In this document: piece by piece, positions 8,922 to 16,580 of the stretch
How the letters are laid out: every line of letters begins with the position of its first letter
Numbering within the stretch: the stretch's first letter is position 1
Source of the DNA: Bacillus sp. FJAT-29790
GTDB lineage: Bacteria > Bacillota > Bacilli > Bacillales > Cytobacillaceae
Reading direction: 5' to 3'
DNA length: 47,495 nt
NCBI RefSeq assembly: GCF_019039215.1
Contig: NZ_JAHNZZ010000004.1
Span: 274,470 to 321,964, forward strand
Made by a program: the position numbers and the translations under genes
The notes under the pieces: model-generated
Databases searched by the model: none
What the model saw: only the letters and a program-made list of their open reading frames with translations
What the model was told of the DNA's origin: nothing

Positions 8922-9082
8922 CAGCGAAAATGTAACTCATTTATGGATTTTTTGAATCATACTTAAAGTTAAATGAAGAGGAAGAAAAACAGATGAGAGA
9001 AGAAATCACCAAGCCCCCACAAGAAGAAGCAAAAGATGTGCTTCGCCTGACGAATTCGTATTTTGAAAAGGGAATAGAATAA
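8922..9082 (+). pseudogene. C-terminal relic of an Rpn/PD-(D/E)XK-type nuclease (putative transposase family)
   Basis: An open run of about 53 codons encodes FFESYLKLNEEEEKQMREEI, then a short linker and RLTNSYFEKGIE before a stop. This resembles the helical tail of Rpn family recombination-promoting nucleases as I remember it. A stop precedes the run and no catalytic domain is present, so it looks like the last piece of a lost gene. The assignment is by pattern memory only. The rest of the 378-base gap holds the flgL terminator and nothing else I recognise. Confidence 0.45.
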
Positions 9083-9160
9083 GGAATAAAATAAAGTTTT
9101 ATTAAATCCACAACTTAGCTAAAATAGATATAAAGTCTCGATAATAAAGGAGGACAAGCC

Positions 9161-9739
9161 ATGAAGCTTCCTTATCTACAAATAACCAATACAAATGCCC
9201 TAATTGGAATCCAGCAACATAGAGCGACTATCGAAATAAAACAACCAATGGCTGAAATAAAAATGAAACAGCCTCAGCCAGTAGTAGAAATAGATCAATC
9301 AAAAAGCGAATTAGAAATTGACCAAACAGAAGCATTTGCGGATGCGAATCTTAAACATCCATTCAGAGTAGTGAATGAATGGGCGGCAAAAGCAAAGCAG
9401 AAAGTACTTCAAAACATTTCTAAAAAGGTGAGCGAAGGGAATCGCCTAATGAGCATCGAGCATCAGCAGAAAAGTGTCATTCCGCAAATTGCTAAAGAAA
9501 AAAGCGAGCCGCCACCAAAAGAAATAAGCATTGATTATCTTCCGAAACCTGGAAATGTAAAGTTTCACTACCAACCATCGGAAATTAAAATAAAAGTCCC
9601 TACTAAAAATCTCGATTTAGAGGTTCAGACTCATCATCCTATCATCAAATTCAATCCAGGTGATCTCCAAATCTACTTGAGGCAAAAAGCTTCTATTCAT
9701 ATACAAGCAATTGGAGCAGCCCTTGACGAAAAAATATAA
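9161..9739 (+). CDS. yviE: YviE family (DUF6470) protein
   Basis: A 192-residue protein of the YviE/DUF6470 family, always found between flgL and fliW in Bacillus relatives. It starts PYLQITNTNALIGIQ, has repeated short beta-like segments of the type E(I/L)(K/D)Q near residues 25-55, a helical KQKVLQNISKKVSEGNRLMS region, and a C-terminal segment with several alternating polar/hydrophobic strands. The function is unknown. The ATG has AAGGAGGA six bases upstream. It probably begins the yviE-fliW-csrA transcript here because a terminator and a gene relic lie in front of it. Confidence 0.85.
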   Translation: MKLPYLQITNTNALIGIQQHRATIEIKQPMAEIKMKQPQPVVEIDQSKSELEIDQTEAFADANLKHPFRVVNEWAAKAKQKVLQNISKKVSEGNRLMSIEHQQKSVIPQIAKEKSEPPPKEISIDYLPKPGNVKFHYQPSEIKIKVPTKNLDLEVQTHHPIIKFNPGDLQIYLRQKASIHIQAIGAALDEKI

Positions 9740-9758
9740 AATAGAAACGGTGGACGAA

Positions 9759-10208
9759 ATGAAAATTCAAACGAAATACCATGGTGAAGTTCAAATAGAA
9801 GAATCAAAGATCATTCATTTTCATCAAGGAATCCCAAGTTTCCTAGAAGAGCAACAATTTTATATACTCCCTTTCGCTGACGAAGGTCCATTCTTAATTA
9901 TGCAATCTGTCCAAACACCAGCACTAGCTTTTGTCATTGTCAGCCCATTCGACTTTTTTAAGGATTACACAGCAAAACTTTCCGACCAAGTGATTGAAAC
10001 ATTACAAATCGAAAATCAAGAAGATATTGCGCTTTTTGTCATCCTAACGGTTCAAGAACCATTCCAAAAAACAACAGCTAACCTGCAAGGTCCAATCGTT
10101 ATTAATGATGCGAAAAAGCTAGGAAAGCAAGTCATCTTAAGTGACTCATCCTACAAAACGAAGCATCTGTTAATGAACCAACTTTCCTCCGCAGGCAAGG
10201 AGGGTTAA
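9759..10208 (+). CDS. fliW: Flagellar assembly factor FliW
   Basis: A 149-residue FliW: it begins MKIQTKYHGEVQIEE and holds the GIPSFLEEQQF segment and the NLQGPIVIN motif near residue 110. FliW binds either flagellin or CsrA; free flagellin captures FliW and so releases CsrA to stop flagellin translation. I choose ATG 9759, with ACGGTGG upstream, over the earlier in-frame TTG-like start that would overlap yviE. It is followed after three bases by csrA. Confidence 0.94.
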   Translation: MKIQTKYHGEVQIEESKIIHFHQGIPSFLEEQQFYILPFADEGPFLIMQSVQTPALAFVIVSPFDFFKDYTAKLSDQVIETLQIENQEDIALFVILTVQEPFQKTTANLQGPIVINDAKKLGKQVILSDSSYKTKHLLMNQLSSAGKEG

Positions 10209-10211
10209 ACT

Positions 10212-10439
10212 ATGCTCGTACTAACACGAAAACTAAACCAATCGATTCAAATTGGTGATGATATCGAAATCAAAATCCTTTCCGTAGAAGGTGAACAAAT
10301 AAAAATCGGAATCCAAGCACCAAAAAATATTGACATCCACCGCAAAGAAATATACCTTGCCATCCAAGAGGAAAACCAAAAAGCAGGAAACACATCCTTT
10401 GACCTATTGAAGAAATTCACAAATCAGCTAAAAAAATAA
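10212..10439 (+). CDS. csrA: RNA-binding translational regulator CsrA
   Basis: A 75-residue CsrA with the family start [18 protein letters not shown] and the [12 protein letters not shown] segment that forms the RNA-binding edge. The Arg of IHRKEI that contacts the GGA core is present. CsrA represses flagellin translation until FliW sequesters it. The ATG has AAGGAGG. The target is visible just downstream in the leader of flagellin 2. Confidence 0.96.
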   Translation: MLVLTRKLNQSIQIGDDIEIKILSVEGEQIKIGIQAPKNIDIHRKEIYLAIQEENQKAGNTSFDLLKKFTNQLKK

Positions 10440-10459
10440 ATATTTTAGCTAAAAATGAC

Positions 10460-10486
10460 TAAACAACCCCAAAAAGATGTCGATAT
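10460..10486 (+). promoter_or_regulatory. SigD promoter of flagellin 2 (hag)
   Basis: TAAA (10460-10463), exactly 15 bases, then GTCGATAT (10479-10486): one mismatch to the SigD consensus. Transcription would begin near 10493 and give a leader of about 105 bases. Confidence 0.85.
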
Positions 10487-10504
10487 AAAAATTGTAAACC
10501 AGCA

Positions 10505-10534
10505 ATCCAATTAGGGCGGCCGACTTAATTGGAT
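10505..10534 (+). promoter_or_regulatory. Stem-loop near the 5' end of the hag leader
   Basis: ATCCAATTA and TAATTGGAT form a perfect 9-pair stem around a GC-rich 12-base loop. It starts about 12 bases after the predicted start of transcription and has no T run, so it is more likely a 5' stabiliser or folding element than a terminator. Confidence 0.6.
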
Positions 10535-10553
10535 GATCTGACTTAACAAATAA

Positions 10554-10589
10554 CCACATGGATGTGGAACAAACCAATTTCAAGGAGGA
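10554..10589 (+). promoter_or_regulatory. CsrA binding sites in the hag leader (hairpin site plus Shine-Dalgarno site)
   Basis: CCACATGGATGTGG (10554-10567) forms a five- to six-pair hairpin with GGA in the loop and matches the CsrA consensus ACARGGAUGU closely. About 26 bases on, AAGGAGGA (10582-10589) is the ribosome binding site and holds the second GGA. This is the two-site arrangement known for B. subtilis hag. Confidence 0.75.
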
Positions 10590-10597
10590 AACAAACG

Positions 10598-11653
10598 ATG
10601 ATTATCAATCATAATTTACAGGCGATGAACTCATACCGCCAAATGGGTGCAAACCAAACAAACTCTGCAAAATCTATGGAGAAACTTTCTTCAGGTCTTC
10701 GTATTAACCGTGCTGGAGACGACGCTGCTGGTCTAGCAATCTCTGAAAAAATGCGTGGACAAGTTCGTGGCTTAAACCAGGCTCAACGTAACTCTCAAGA
10801 CGCTATTTCTTTAATTCAAACAGCTGAAGGTGCGTTAAACGAAACTCACTCTATTCTACAACGTATGCGTGAGCTAGCTACTCAAGCATCGAACGATACG
10901 AATACTGATCAAGATCGACAAGAGCTTCAAAAAGAGTTAAATCAATTAACTTCTGAGATTAACCGTATTGGTAATAATACTGAGTTTAATACTAAGAAAC
11001 TTTTAAATGGTGATCAAAAACTTGATGGAACAGCTTATACTGCTCAAGCAGGTGTATCTGGTGGCGGCGGATTAAAAATGCAAATTGGTGCCAACACATT
11101 ACAAAACTTTACAGTTGATATATTTGATATGAGGGCATCAGCATTAGGTGTTGCTGGTGATGCTAATGGTAAAGCTGACCTAGCAACAACTTTTAGTACT
11201 GGAATATCTGCAATTGGAGCTAGTGGAACTACAACAAATGGTACTACGATTTCTAAAGAACTTTCTTCTGGCTCAAGAAGTGCAACATTTGCAGCTGGTA
11301 ACCAAAATATCTTAACTGATGGTGCAGATGGCAAAGAGAGAGCAACTTTTGCTTTAGATATTACTAGTCATGGAAAAGCAACTGCAGCTATTTCAGTAAT
11401 CGATTCAGCTATTAACCAAGTATCTGCAGAACGTTCTAAACTCGGGGCATTCCAGAACCGTTTAGAGCACACTATCAGTAACTTAGGTAACTCTGCTGAG
11501 AACCTACAAGCAGCTGAGTCTCGTATCCGTGACGTAGACATGGCTAATGAAATGATGGCGTTCACTAAGAACAATATCCTTTCTCAAGCTTCTCAAGCTA
11601 TGTTAGCTCAAGCTAACCAACGTCCACAATCAGTATTACAATTACTACAATAA
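10598..11653 (+). CDS. hag: Flagellin (main, Hag-type; flagellin 2)
   Basis: A 351-residue flagellin beginning MIINHNLQAMNSYRQMG, with LSSGLRINRAGDDAAGLAIS in the D1 helix and a C-terminus ending AMLAQANQRPQSVLQLLQ. The central region (about residues 140-265) is short and holds a Ser/Thr/Gly-rich part near residues 195-231, a likely place for O-linked glycans given the Maf gene downstream. Its position after csrA and its CsrA-site leader mark it as the counterpart of B. subtilis hag. I start at ATG 10598 (AAGGAGGA nine bases before) and not at the in-frame ATG 10562, which lies inside the CsrA hairpin. Confidence 0.96.
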   Translation: MIINHNLQAMNSYRQMGANQTNSAKSMEKLSSGLRINRAGDDAAGLAISEKMRGQVRGLNQAQRNSQDAISLIQTAEGALNETHSILQRMRELATQASNDTNTDQDRQELQKELNQLTSEINRIGNNTEFNTKKLLNGDQKLDGTAYTAQAGVSGGGGLKMQIGANTLQNFTVDIFDMRASALGVAGDANGKADLATTFSTGISAIGASGTTTNGTTISKELSSGSRSATFAAGNQNILTDGADGKERATFALDITSHGKATAAISVIDSAINQVSAERSKLGAFQNRLEHTISNLGNSAENLQAAESRIRDVDMANEMMAFTKNNILSQASQAMLAQANQRPQSVLQLLQ

Positions 11654-11665
11654 TAATATTTATTG

Positions 11666-11695
11666 AACCCTGGCAAATTTTGCTGGGGTTTTTTT
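11666..11695 (+). terminator. Intrinsic terminator after hag
   Basis: AACCC.GGCAAA pairs with TTTGC.GGGGTT, followed by seven T. Confidence 0.85.
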
Positions 11696-11750
11696 ATATT
11701 AAATAATCTAAAGTTGTATCAAATTCCAATTACTACCTGTTGATATTTTC

Positions 11751-11777
11751 TTAACTTTTGTTGAAAAATGTCGATAT
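11751..11777 (+). promoter_or_regulatory. SigD-like promoter at the head of the glycosylation island
   Basis: TTAA (11751-11754), 15 bases, then GTCGATAT (11770-11777). The -10 box is identical to that of hag; the -35 box has one mismatch. It lies 34 bases before the first island gene and would place it in the flagellar regulon. Confidence 0.65.
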
Positions 11778-11810
11778 AATGGTTACTTAGATACGACGGA
11801 GGAACTAAAA

Positions 11811-12404
11811 ATGATTTTAACAATATTAGATAAATGCTTTACTTTTGATAACAATCATGAAGGAACACAGGAATTAATCGAAACAATCCAAAATGTTCTA
11901 TCTACCGAAAATATATTTTTAAGTCACTTAATTATCAATGGGCAAGAGGTATACAAAGAACACGAAGAATATATTCTTGATAACATTGCTAATATCAATG
12001 AGGTTGAAGTAAAAGTACAGACGATTAAAGAATTTATTGGCAGTTTATTAGTTTCATTAAATACATATACGAATCGTGCCATTCCAGAAATAGGATCTTT
12101 AGTCAACCAATTTTATCAATCCCCATTAGAGCAAAGCTGGATCACACTGAACCAGCTTTTGGACGGAATTGGATGGATATATGAAACGATAAAAAGCATT
12201 GATCAAACACAGCATGACATTAAAGATTGGGATGAGTTTATCAAGATTGCGGCAATCTTTGAGGTTGAGCTATCCAATTTACTAGAAGCAATCGAAAATA
12301 AAGATGCCATTCTCATTGCGGATATCATTCAATATGAAATATTATCTCAATTCCAATTAATTTATGATGTGACAGAGCAAGTTTTTGAAGCAAATAACAT
12401 ATGA
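11811..12404 (+). CDS. Conserved-looking protein of unknown function, SigD-controlled
   Basis: A 197-residue acidic protein (theoretical charge strongly negative) without signal peptide or membrane segment. The first 75 residues look mixed alpha/beta; the rest looks like a bundle of helices with many Ile/Leu. I do not recognise the family. It starts at an ATG with CGGAGGAAC seven bases upstream, directly after a SigD-like promoter, and is followed 14 bases later by the PseB-type gene, so it is probably co-expressed with the island. Possible roles, a chaperone-like or adaptor protein for flagellin modification, are only inference from position. Confidence 0.75.
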   Translation: MILTILDKCFTFDNNHEGTQELIETIQNVLSTENIFLSHLIINGQEVYKEHEEYILDNIANINEVEVKVQTIKEFIGSLLVSLNTYTNRAIPEIGSLVNQFYQSPLEQSWITLNQLLDGIGWIYETIKSIDQTQHDIKDWDEFIKIAAIFEVELSNLLEAIENKDAILIADIIQYEILSQFQLIYDVTEQVFEANNI

Positions 12405-12418
12405 AGTAGGGCGGAAAA

Positions 12419-13429
12419 ATGAAGGCAAGTATGTATGCTCAAAAAAAAATCCTTATTATTGGTGGGACAGGAACAATCGGACGTTATTTGACTGCAGAGT
12501 TACTTTTACACAATCCGAGTGTGATACGAATTTTCAGCAGAGATGAGTACAAACAGTTCGAAATGCAGCAAGAGTTTCAAGAATACAAAAATATAAGGTA
12601 TTTAATCGGAGATGTACGTGATGAGAATCGGCTTCTTCGAGCGATGGAGGAAATTGACTATGTTTTTCATCTTGCTGCAATGAAGCATGTTCCTGCATGT
12701 GAATACAATCCATTCGAAGCGGTGCAAACGAATGTTTTAGGTACCCAGAATGTAATTCAGTGTGCATTAACGATGGGTGTGAAAAAAGTGTTATTCACTA
12801 GTACAGACAAGGCAATTGCTCCAACTAATACATATGGAGCAACAAAGCTCACAGCTGAACGTCTTATTTCAGCTGCTCAATATCAAAAGGGGCCAAAACA
12901 TACGATATTTAGTTCTGTTCGATTTGGGAATGTGATGGGATCAAGGGGTTCGGTTATTCCGTTATTCTTAAAACAAATGAAAGAGAAAGGCAAAGTGACT
13001 GTTACCGACAAAAGTATGCTGCGCTACATGATGACCCCCACTCAGGCTATTTCTCTCATGTTAGAAGCAAATGAGATGGCGCAGGGCGGTGAGGTGTTTG
13101 TTTTAAAAATGCCTATTATAAAATTGAGTGATCTTATTGAGGTATTGGTCGAAGAAGTAACGAAAAAATGCTTAATTAGTAGCAAAGTTGAAATTCAACA
13201 AATTGGCCTCCGTCCAGGGGAAAAGATGTATGAAGAGTTAATGACAGAAGACGAAATTAGAATCGCTCATGAGATGGAGAACATGTATATTATTAATTCA
13301 CCCTATGCTGGTCGAGCATATTATAAAGAAACCTATCCGATTCAACATATTCCAACGGTGTCTTATGAAGAAGCAATTGACAAAGAAATGTTAAGAGAAT
13401 GGATTTTAAGAGAACAATTAATTAAATAA
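12419..13429 (+). CDS. pseB: PseB-type UDP-GlcNAc 4,6-dehydratase (extended SDR)
   Basis: A 336-residue extended SDR with the NAD(P)-binding GGTGTIG near residue 15 and the PseB/CapD-type active site TSTDKAIAPTNTYGATK near residues 125-141, where Asp-Lys replace the usual Ser and Tyr-x3-Lys is kept. LRPGEKMYEEL lies near residue 265. Such enzymes make UDP-4-keto-6-deoxy sugars from UDP-GlcNAc, the first step of pseudaminic acid synthesis. The later steps are encoded at 23934-28918, about 10 kb away. The start ATG 12419 has a modest AGGGCGG site; ATG 12431 is an alternative. The Pen-type enzyme of Bacillus is a close functional alternative. Confidence 0.8.
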   Translation: MKASMYAQKKILIIGGTGTIGRYLTAELLLHNPSVIRIFSRDEYKQFEMQQEFQEYKNIRYLIGDVRDENRLLRAMEEIDYVFHLAAMKHVPACEYNPFEAVQTNVLGTQNVIQCALTMGVKKVLFTSTDKAIAPTNTYGATKLTAERLISAAQYQKGPKHTIFSSVRFGNVMGSRGSVIPLFLKQMKEKGKVTVTDKSMLRYMMTPTQAISLMLEANEMAQGGEVFVLKMPIIKLSDLIEVLVEEVTKKCLISSKVEIQQIGLRPGEKMYEELMTEDEIRIAHEMENMYIINSPYAGRAYYKETYPIQHIPTVSYEEAIDKEMLREWILREQLIK

Positions 13430-13531
13430 GGGATATTTTTGTGGATTTGCCGCTACTAATAATAAATGGAAAGAAATAAGAGGTAGGCAATAAAACTGAT
13501 TTTCTAAATAAAAGCAAGGAGGCATATTTGT

Positions 13532-16399
13532 GTGATTGAAGGAAATATATCCTTTCTAAAAAGTAATTTTCCTAGTGTATATACTAGTTTAGATAATAAT
13601 CTAATAAATAAAAATTCAGAATACCATCTTATTGAAACTCGATCAGGTCTATCGACGATTCAAGCTGAAATAAATGGAAATCCCCAATTAGTCCATAGTA
13701 AATATGATCCAAGAAAAGAGGCTGAAAAATTTATTGAGCAATTTGCTGATAGCGTGAAGAACTATGAGCATGTGCTATTTTATGGGATAGGACTTGGTTA
13801 TCATATTGAGGAATTCATGAAAAAACATCCTGAATATCATTTTTCAATGTATGAACCGAACCATGAAATATTTACATTATATTTGCATGAAAAAAATATT
13901 ACTCAATTACCTATCCATAGGCTAAAAAATATTTTCATAGAGACATCAGATGAAGCAGGAAAAGGATTTTTAGAGAGCATCACTCATAATATTCAAGAGC
14001 GGATATTACTAGTTGTATTACCAAGTTACAGGAAAATATTCGAAGAACAGTTTCTGCGATTCTCTGAAAATTTTAAGGTTGCGGTTGGATCAAAGAGACA
14101 ATCGTATTATATAGATAATTTATTTAGTGCCCGTTGGACTTTGAATAGTGTGCTAAACTTTTCGAAGACTATTCAATCGCCAAATATATTAAGTGATGAG
14201 TATAAGCAACATTTTAAAGATAAACCTTTGATTATTGTTTCAGCTGGACCTTCTTTGGAAGAGGAATATGAAAATTTAAGATATATTAAGACAAATAAGT
14301 TAGCTTATATTTTTGCAGTGGGCTCAGCCAACAAGGCTTTAATTGCTCAAAATATAATGCCAGATGCTGTTTGTACCTATGATCCGCAAGGTCATAATCA
14401 TAAAGTTTTTTCTAGTATCATTGAGCAAGGTATTACGAATATTCCAATGATATACGGAACGAGTGTCGGGTATGAAACTTTAGACATATATCGTGGACCG
14501 AAGTTACATATGATTACCAGCCAAGACACTATAGCCCAATACTATTTAAAAAATTCAGATGATAGTAGTATTGATTATGTAGATGATTCACCTACAATAG
14601 CAGCAGTAACTTTTCAATTAGCAGCTAAATTGGGGTGTAATCCCATTGTATTTGCTGGGCAGAACTTAGCATTCAAAAATAATCAATTTTATTCGAAAGA
14701 TGTTGAATATAGAAATACCGGACGTACTATATTCTTGAAGGAATCTGAAAAGAGTGAAGTTCTAACAGTTGAAGATGTATACGGAGATAGAGTCCAAACA
14801 AACTCATCGTTTAATAATATGCGTGAATTCATTGAATTCCAAATAAAACAATATGACAAAATCGAAGTGATAAACACGACAAAAGGCGGCGCAGCAATCG
14901 CAGGCACAAAGTTCGTGACACTTGAACAACTAATAAAAGAAAGATTTAGTTCACCTATAGTATTTGAAAATTGGTATTCTAGTACTCAAAACAAATATGA
15001 TAGAAGTTACATATTAGAACGTTTAAAAAGAATGGAAAGATCAATTGATAGCTTCCGAAAGTTATATAAGGAAATTTTTCCTATTTTTGAAGAAATGGAT
15101 AAAAATATATCTTTAGAAAAGGAAATGAAGTTATCAAAAAACATTCATAAATTCGATAAGTTAATGAAAAAGCTTATCATTAATGAAAGTTATATTTGTT
15201 ACATTCAGCCAATTAATCGAAGTCAATTTCAAGCATTGACAATCAGGGCAGCAAATATTCGAAAGCAAACGAATGAAATTGATAAAGCAAAATATATCCT
15301 AGGTTCATTTTCTGAATACTTACAAGGGTGTAAACAGACTTTAGATCAGATTGCCGCATGTATTTATAAAGTTCATTTTGAAGTTGAAAGAACCATCAAC
15401 GATAAAGTATTAAAATTTTATCAAAGTAATTGTGGTGGTTTTCATTACGTTGGTAACTGGAAGAGATTAAATTATACTGCTGGAAACTATGTTGGATATT
15501 CAATAATGAATCAGAATAATGAAAACCAATCACCATGTATAAGTTTTAGATTTACTGGAACAAAGTTAAGAATTATTGGTCGCCCTTTAAATAGCTTAAA
15601 CGGGATTCAAGTGTTAATTGATGAAAAAGCTGAAAAATTAACAAATAAATCTAGTATAGATAGTAAGGGAGAATCAGTAATTTTTGAAAAACATGGGTTA
15701 TCCGATAGTGAACATTTAGTCGTTATTAGAATAGTAGGTGATTCTTCTTTTCTATTCTTTGGGGTTGAGTTGGAAAATGGAGGTAGATTATTTCATGTAT
15801 GCGAAGTAACTAGTATAGAGCAATTAGAGATTGGTAAGCGAATTCGCTGTCATTATGAGGCAAAGTTAAATGCAGTTGGAGAATTCAATAATCTAGGTAA
15901 AGGAACTAAAGGATATCTAAATCCTGTATTAGAACCATATCCAAATGGAGACTTTTATTTCATTATGGTGGATGAAATTAATGGAGTGAAAAAGTTAATA
16001 GCTGATCGGAATATTCAAAACTATATTAGCTTTAGTAACATATTAAAGAGTTTAAACAAAAATTTAAAAATTAATGATTTGGCAGGTTCTGACACAAGAA
16101 TTCGTTTATTAGAAGTTAATGAGGCCCAAGATTTAGATGAATGGCTATTATATTTACATGACTCTAATTTAAATAATGTGGTTAACCCTAATGATGAAAA
16201 AGTATGGCACCATGAAAGAATTGTAAAAGGTGATCAAGGTTTGCATAGTTTTATTCAGTATACAAATGGTGCGGCAGGTGCGTATAGTAAGTACACGAAC
16301 GAGAAAATGCAAATAAAAAGTGTAAATAAAATTATTAACGTCTCATCCGAAGAAGTGCATAGGCTATGGGGATTTAGACCAGTATTATTAATACAATAG
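13532..16399 (+). CDS. Maf-type flagellin nonulosonic acid transferase (DUF115) with extra C-terminal domains
   Basis: A 955-residue protein. Residues about 1-215 match the Maf N-terminal region (VLFYGIGLGYHIEEF near 82). Residues about 230-430 are the DUF115/MAF_flag10 core with the hallmark PLIIVSAGPSLEEE. A helical segment covers about 480-625. Two further domains follow: a beta-rich module at about 632-745 (FRFTGTKLRIIGRP, then VLIDEKAEKL and GLSDSEHLVVIRI) that resembles carbohydrate-binding galactose-binding-like folds, and a last module at about 753-955 ending WGFRPVLLIQ, a pattern I recall from Bacillus prophage tail and surface proteins. Maf proteins transfer CMP-activated nonulosonic acids to Ser/Thr of flagellin in the cytoplasm. 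The core call is firm; the domain calls for the tail are by memory. GTG start with AAGGAGG. Confidence 0.85.
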   Translation: MIEGNISFLKSNFPSVYTSLDNNLINKNSEYHLIETRSGLSTIQAEINGNPQLVHSKYDPRKEAEKFIEQFADSVKNYEHVLFYGIGLGYHIEEFMKKHPEYHFSMYEPNHEIFTLYLHEKNITQLPIHRLKNIFIETSDEAGKGFLESITHNIQERILLVVLPSYRKIFEEQFLRFSENFKVAVGSKRQSYYIDNLFSARWTLNSVLNFSKTIQSPNILSDEYKQHFKDKPLIIVSAGPSLEEEYENLRYIKTNKLAYIFAVGSANKALIAQNIMPDAVCTYDPQGHNHKVFSSIIEQGITNIPMIYGTSVGYETLDIYRGPKLHMITSQDTIAQYYLKNSDDSSIDYVDDSPTIAAVTFQLAAKLGCNPIVFAGQNLAFKNNQFYSKDVEYRNTGRTIFLKESEKSEVLTVEDVYGDRVQTNSSFNNMREFIEFQIKQYDKIEVINTTKGGAAIAGTKFVTLEQLIKERFSSPIVFENWYSSTQNKYDRSYILERLKRMERSIDSFRKLYKEIFPIFEEMDKNISLEKEMKLSKNIHKFDKLMKKLIINESYICYIQPINRSQFQALTIRAANIRKQTNEIDKAKYILGSFSEYLQGCKQTLDQIAACIYKVHFEVERTINDKVLKFYQSNCGGFHYVGNWKRLNYTAGNYVGYSIMNQNNENQSPCISFRFTGTKLRIIGRPLNSLNGIQVLIDEKAEKLTNKSSIDSKGESVIFEKHGLSDSEHLVVIRIVGDSSFLFFGVELENGGRLFHVCEVTSIEQLEIGKRIRCHYEAKLNAVGEFNNLGKGTKGYLNPVLEPYPNGDFYFIMVDEINGVKKLIADRNIQNYISFSNILKSLNKNLKINDLAGSDTRIRLLEVNEAQDLDEWLLYLHDSNLNNVVNPNDEKVWHHERIVKGDQGLHSFIQYTNGAAGAYSKYTNEKMQIKSVNKIINVSSEEVHRLWGFRPVLLIQ

Positions 16400-16580
16400 A
16401 ATAGCTTTATTTTATATCCATAATCTCTTTGTTGAATTATTAAATACGAGATCTGTAGGAAGATAGTCGATTATTTACTTTAAAATGTATATATCAGAAG
16501 TTCAGAAATTAAGCTTGAAAGGTACAGGACGAGACCTTGAAGAATTCATATACTAAAAAAACAGGGAGGAATAGAGAGAG

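Noticed and set aside
9118..9144. SigD promoter for yviE (TAAA ... CTCGATAA)
   Set aside because: The spacer is only 13 bases and the start of transcription would fall inside the ribosome binding site.
10562..10597. Longer N-terminus for flagellin 2
   Set aside because: The upstream ATG lies in the CsrA hairpin without a ribosome binding site; flagellins begin at MIINHN.
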